The notes under the pieces: generated by a model
What the model was told of the DNA's origin: nothing
Seen by the model: the letters and a program-made list of their open reading frames with translations, nothing else
The model's database searches: none
Made by a program: the position numbers and the translations under genes
DNA from: Chara braunii
Taxonomy: Eukaryota; Streptophyta; Charophyceae; Charales; Characeae
NCBI GenBank assembly: GCA_003427395.1
Contig: BFEA01000037.1
Span: 4,707,477 to 4,762,970, forward strand
Direction: 5' to 3'
Length of the DNA stretch: 55,494 nt
Shown: one piece after another, positions 51,866 through 55,494 of the stretch
Layout of the letters: each line of letters begins with the position of its first letter
How positions within the stretch are numbered: the stretch's first letter is position 1

Positions 51866-53854
51866 CGTGGCTAGGAGGCGCCGCGGGGGTGCAAGGCGCC
51901 GGGGGGGGACTGAACACGACGCTGGCGGGAAAGGTCAGCATAGTGGCGATTAAGGGCCGCGGCGTAAGGGCACCGCAAGGAGGTATGACCGTCCTGGCGG
52001 CCTCGCAAACACCCACGCCGGCCCAAAATGGCCGCGCACTCCTCAGCGGAAAGGACACCGCGAGGAGGGACAAAGCCCTGAGGGAGGTCCTGCTGAGGGA
52101 CCTCGGGGGGCAGCTGCGTGCCCGGAAGAAGGCGGAGAGGATGCGCTGGAGGCGCTCAGCCATAGGGAGAGTAGAGTCCTCCAGGAGGTAGTGGACGGCC
52201 TCGTCGAGGTCGAGGTCGTTGCTATGGTCACCCTCAGGCGACAACGGGGCAACAGCGTGCTGCTCACCATACTCAAGCGCGCGAAGTGGCGGCCCTGCTG
52301 AGCGGAACGGCGAGGGCGACCGCGGAAAGGGAAGCGGCGCTGGGAAGTGCCCTGAAAGGAGGAGGCATAGCCAGTATGCTGAGGCTTGGAGAAGGAAGCG
52401 GGGTGAAGACGGGCCCACATCCGCTGATGGGTCCTGGCGGCCTCATAGGCCTGCGGGGCCGATGTGAACTCGTACCGCCATAACTCGGAGCGGTACTCAA
52501 AGGGAAGGTTGGCCAAGAAATGGTCGATGAAGGCAACCTCAGGGAGGAACGCCACAAATGAGGCGGGCGTCCTGAAAGACCTGGATGTGGTGGTCCAGGC
52601 CGACAGCGTCACCAGAGCCAGACCAGCGTGTGCTGACGACGCGCTCGAAGGCGTCAGTAACGTCATGTCGGGCTCCGAAACGGTCCTCGAGGACCGCCTG
52701 AAAATCCATGAAGGTCGAGGTCCAACCCTCATGAAAGGAGTGCGTGTAGAGATCCTCCCAAGCGTCGAGGGGACCGCCACGCAGGCGCGTGGAGATGTGA
52801 CCCACCCACGTGCCGAGTGGGGCGCCCATGAGCTGGAGCGTTCGGGTGGCAGACTGCAGCCACCGAGACACACGTATCCCTGTACCATCGTACAAGGCAA
52901 TGTCCGCCAAGCGAACGAGTGGTGAGCCACCGTTTTGGCGGCGAGGGGATCGAGGAGCAGAGGCCTATGCTACAACTGACTAAGTCGGCGTTGGTCCTGG
53001 AAAACAGGGCGCAGCTGATTGTACGCCCAGGCCGCCTGGGGGAGCGGCGGGGGCAACGGCGGCAAGCTGCGAGGGAGATGCGATGGAAGAGGTCGCAGCA
53101 ACCGAGGGAATAAGAAGAAGGTAGGATGGGGATGGATAGGGTGCAAGGCGAGGGAAGCGAGCCTACATGAAAGGAAGAGCAAAGGAACGGGGTTCGCCCG
53201 AAGGCGCGGCCACCTGTGAGGGTAGAGATGGCTGAAGGCGTAAGAGGGCGAGGTCGGGCCGGGTCTGGGCAAGCTCGTCCTCGAGGCGTCGAACGTAGAT
53301 TGAGCGAGGAGTGGCAGGAGGAAGAGTGGGGGAAGTGGACGTACGAGCGGCGCGGGGCATCCCACAGGGGGGAGAGTCAGATGGCGCTGCGGTCGTGCGA
53401 AGGGGAGGGAGAAGGGGGGCACCTAAAAAAGCTGAGACCATGGCAGCAAGTTGTGGTCCCGTGGCCGTAGTGACCGAAATCTAGGCAGGTGCGCCCGTAG
53501 AGCAGGGGAGGGTCTGGGTCGTGGAGGCCGTCGCGCTAGGAGCGTGGACGGTCACCAGCATGGCCGGGTCGGGGGCGGAAGAGGAGGAAGCTCCGTCGTT
53601 GCCACCATATCGAGGGACGGGGGACCTGGACTGGGAGCCAGGAGGAGAGGGGGGAGAGGAAGGACAGCCAGCGTCCTGGAATTACCGCAGGCCAGCGGCA
53701 AGAGTCGCCACCTGCGCCTGTAAGGGCGCCAGAAGGGAGGCGAGGAGGGTGTGCAGATCCCCCTGGGCTGATGGCCATGGCCCGCCGGCACGGATATGGA
53801 GCCCGGTGCCGAGGTCGTCGCCGCGTTAGTGGCTTGTGACACGCTGTCGGTCAT
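51790..53854 (-). pseudogene. E2: Gag polyprotein
   Basis: ATG at 53854-53852 starts MTDSVSQATNAATTSAPGSI, a Pro/Ser-rich N-terminal region. SIYVRRLEDELAQTRPDLAL (coiled coil, near 53270) precedes the capsid. 52910-52539 is the capsid: DIALYDGTGIRVSRWLQSAT, LGTWVGHISTRLRGGPLDAW, DFQAVLEDRFGARHDVTDAF. The next frame (about 52560-52300) gives EVAFIDHFLANLPFEYRSEL and QAYEAARTHQRMWARLHP. The following part is at 52270-51960: DLDLDEAVHYLLEDSTLPMA, then a zinc knuckle CLRGRQDGHTSLRC whose second Cys is Gly. At least four frame changes in about 2 kb. Confidence 0.85.
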
Positions 53855-55214
53855 GGGGAGGTGACGAGCCGGACTGGAGAGGAGGGCGTAAGGGGAGGTC
53901 CGTGGTAGAAAGTGGCGGGCGGCGCTAGCGAGTCGAGCGCGGGTGCCCGCAAAGGGGGAAGGGTGGTTCGGGTCCAGGGTGCCCAAATGGAAAAGGGGAA
54001 GTAGGAGAGGGTTTAGGAAAACCCTAAACCCTAGAAAAAGCCTAACTGGAGTTTGAGTGGTTAGGGTAGGGTACCGATGACATAATCAAGAAAATAAAAA
54101 ATAGTAAGAATGGGGGAGGCGGAACAAAAATAAATAAACAGTGCAACTTCGAAAAAAAATTAAATATAAATAAATAAACAATAAAAATAATTAAAAAAAT
54201 AAATAAACACAACGTGAAAAGAAAAATAATATTTATTTTTTTGGAAATTTCGACACCATTTCCTTACCCCCAATGAGGTCAAGAATGTGCCAAGGGAAAG
54301 GAGAGACCAAAATAAACCAAGTTTCAAAATACCAACAACTAAAAATTTCAAAAAATAAATACATAAATAAAAAATATAAATATAAATAAGTAGATGAGGA
54401 GGTGGAAAAAAATGAAGTGTCTGATTTTTTAAGAATTTCGGCAGCATTTCGTCACCCCCATGGGGTCGAAGTATGCCATCAAGAAGAAAGGCAAAATAAA
54501 ATGAGGAGATTTTGCCAGCACTTCGCTACCCCCAAGGGGTCAAAATGTGTTGAAAAGACTAAGTGACAAAAAACAGAAAATTTTGGCAGCACTTCGTTAT
54601 CCCCACGGGGTCTGAATGTGTGCCGAAAGCAAGAATGACCAACTCCTAATCAGATTTAAGGGTGCCGCAAGGAAATTCGAATTTTCAGAATAAAATATTA
54701 AAAAAATAAAATAAATCAAAAAAAAAGAAAAGAAAGTGGGGAATAAGATAATTCGAATTTTTGGAAAAAGAGGAAAGATAAATCAAAAGAAAGAAAACAA
54801 AAAAACAGAAAAAAATCGAAAGTAGGAGGGAAGGGGGATGAAAAAGTGAAGGGGAAAAAAAAGAAATAAGTGGGAGAGAGAAAAAGAGTGAAGGGGGGAG
54901 GTGAGGGAAGTGATAGGTTGTAGTTGGGGGAGAGGAGGGTGCGAGAATGGGAGAGAAAGGGATGGGAAGGGTGGGGAGGGATCAAGAAGCAAAGAGAAAA
55001 GGGGGAGAAAGAAAAGAAAATAAATGAGTGAAGTAGAGTAAAATAGTGGGTGGTGCGAGAAAAGGTGGGGTGGGGAGAGGGGTACGAGTGGTGAGAGTGA
55101 TTAGAAGGAAATGAGTGAGGCAGAAGAGGAAAAAGTAGAGGGGGTGAGTAAGAGGAGAGAGAAAAGGTAGAGAAAGTGGGTTAGTAGGGAGAGAGAAGAG
55201 AGTGGGATGATACC
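53855..55214 (-). other. E2 leader with telo-box and hairpin repeats
   Basis: Untranslated leader between possible LTR and Gag. AAACCCTAAACCCTAG (telo-box-like) at 54019-54034 faces GGGTTTAGG at 54010-54018 as an inverted repeat. AT-rich sequence (54070-54430), four hairpin repeats (54243-54620), then a GA-rich tract (54780-55200) like that of E1. Confidence 0.5.
54243..54635 (+). repeat. Four copies of a CCCC-loop-GGGG hairpin repeat
   Basis: Copies at about 54243, 54432, 54510 and 54580 read ATTTCGGCAGCATTTCGTCA, CCCCCATGGGGTCGAAGTAT and similar. The central ACCCCCAxGGGGTC hairpin is kept in three of four (the first reads CCCCCAATGAGGTC). Spacing 190, 78 and 70 bp. Confidence 0.8.
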
Positions 55215-55494
55215 TGGCCCTTGGTGTCTCCAAGGGCACAAGGCATACCAAGACCAGGAGGGTCTTGGCCTTCGCTGCCACAAGCAAGCTGGAGGAGAGG
55301 GGCTGAGATCTTGATCAGCCCCTAGAAGCAGTACTGCAGATCTGCAGATCCAGGGTATGTTGTGTGAGCAGACCCTCACCAGTGTAGAGCAGCCCCCTGA
55401 TCAGGAGGGTCTTCAGTTCCACAACAAGCTGCCACGTGGCACTGGAGATGGCCACGTGCACAGGCAGCAGCAGCCACGGCGGGGTGGGGTGGGG
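55215..55494 (-). repeat. Possible 5' LTR of E2, cut by window edge
   Basis: Begins TGGCCCTTGGTG, preceded on the plus strand by GGGATGATACC, which on the minus strand reads GGTATCATCCC directly inside the border. Contains AGCCCCCTGATCAGGAGGGT and GGCACTGGAGATGGCCACGT, shared with 36600-36690 of E1. It does not resemble the TGGCGGACC left end of E2, so the LTR assignment is tentative. Confidence 0.4.

Larger units (their letters stand above)
46667..55494 (-). mobile_element. E2: chromodomain Ty3/gypsy element lacking the RT core
   Basis: Same family as E1 and longer. In its own direction: possible 5' LTR from 55494 (window edge) to 55215, leader 55214-53855, Gag 53854-51790, protease and linker 51865-50625, RT remnant, RNase H 50400-49640, integrase 49633-48900, integrase C-terminus and chromodomain 48916-48077, and untranslated end 48070-46667 with terminus TGGCGGACC. 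The RT fingers and palm are deleted. Several stops and frameshifts. The right LTR is incomplete, so age by LTR comparison is not possible. Confidence 0.85.

Overview
The window looks like nuclear DNA of a charophyte green alga, most probably Chara braunii or a close relative. It contains split exons with GT-AG borders, a PrimPol-type primase zinc finger, and large degenerate Ty3/gypsy elements whose Gag and Pol wording (for example a Gag starting MVDTRSGKST, and a chromodomain Pol ending in ARYDD) matches predicted Chara proteins as I remember them. I could not run a search, so the species is inferred. About three quarters of the window is mobile or repetitive DNA. I see no rRNA gene, intact tRNA gene, CRISPR array or bacterial feature.

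Layout. 1-97: fragment of a terminal repeat seen three more times. 1.38-2.59 kb: about 16 spaced copies of a short hairpin motif whose outer stem differs between copies but keeps pairing; this is the least explained structure here. 4.6-5.05 kb: another duplicated hairpin. 5.9-10.1 kb (+): a decayed two-gene retroelement with a zinc-knuckle/coiled-coil ORF1 and an ORF2 with an unusual RLMDD reverse transcriptase. 15.4-16.35 kb and 22.05-23.77 kb: two 70-bp minisatellites sharing a core in opposite orientation. Between them lie PrimPol zinc-finger exons (16.8-17.2 kb, possible last exon at 20.56 kb) and a compound (GA)n satellite (17.9-20.45 kb).

23.8-55.5 kb is a field of gypsy-type remnants named here E1-E5. 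E5 (-, gag only, with a priming site at 27148). E3 (+, 28.3-31.17 kb), cut off inside its RT. E1 (-, from 31174), which starts at that point. E4 (-, 43.0-46.14 kb), same family as E3, carrying a 137-bp MITE. E2 (-, 46.67 kb to the right edge), same family as E1. E1 keeps RT but has lost RNase H and the Gag capsid; E2 keeps RNase H, integrase, chromodomain and Gag but has lost the RT core. Between E1 and E4 lies a probable host-derived patch (37.1-42.7 kb) with a 700-bp inverted duplication, a 377-bp hAT-like MITE, a tRNA-like SINE fragment and one well-bounded exon.

The genes do not form a pathway. The only credible host coding sequences are the PrimPol exons and the orphan exon at 40797-40933. 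All element genes are broken by stops, frameshifts, deletions or catalytic substitutions.
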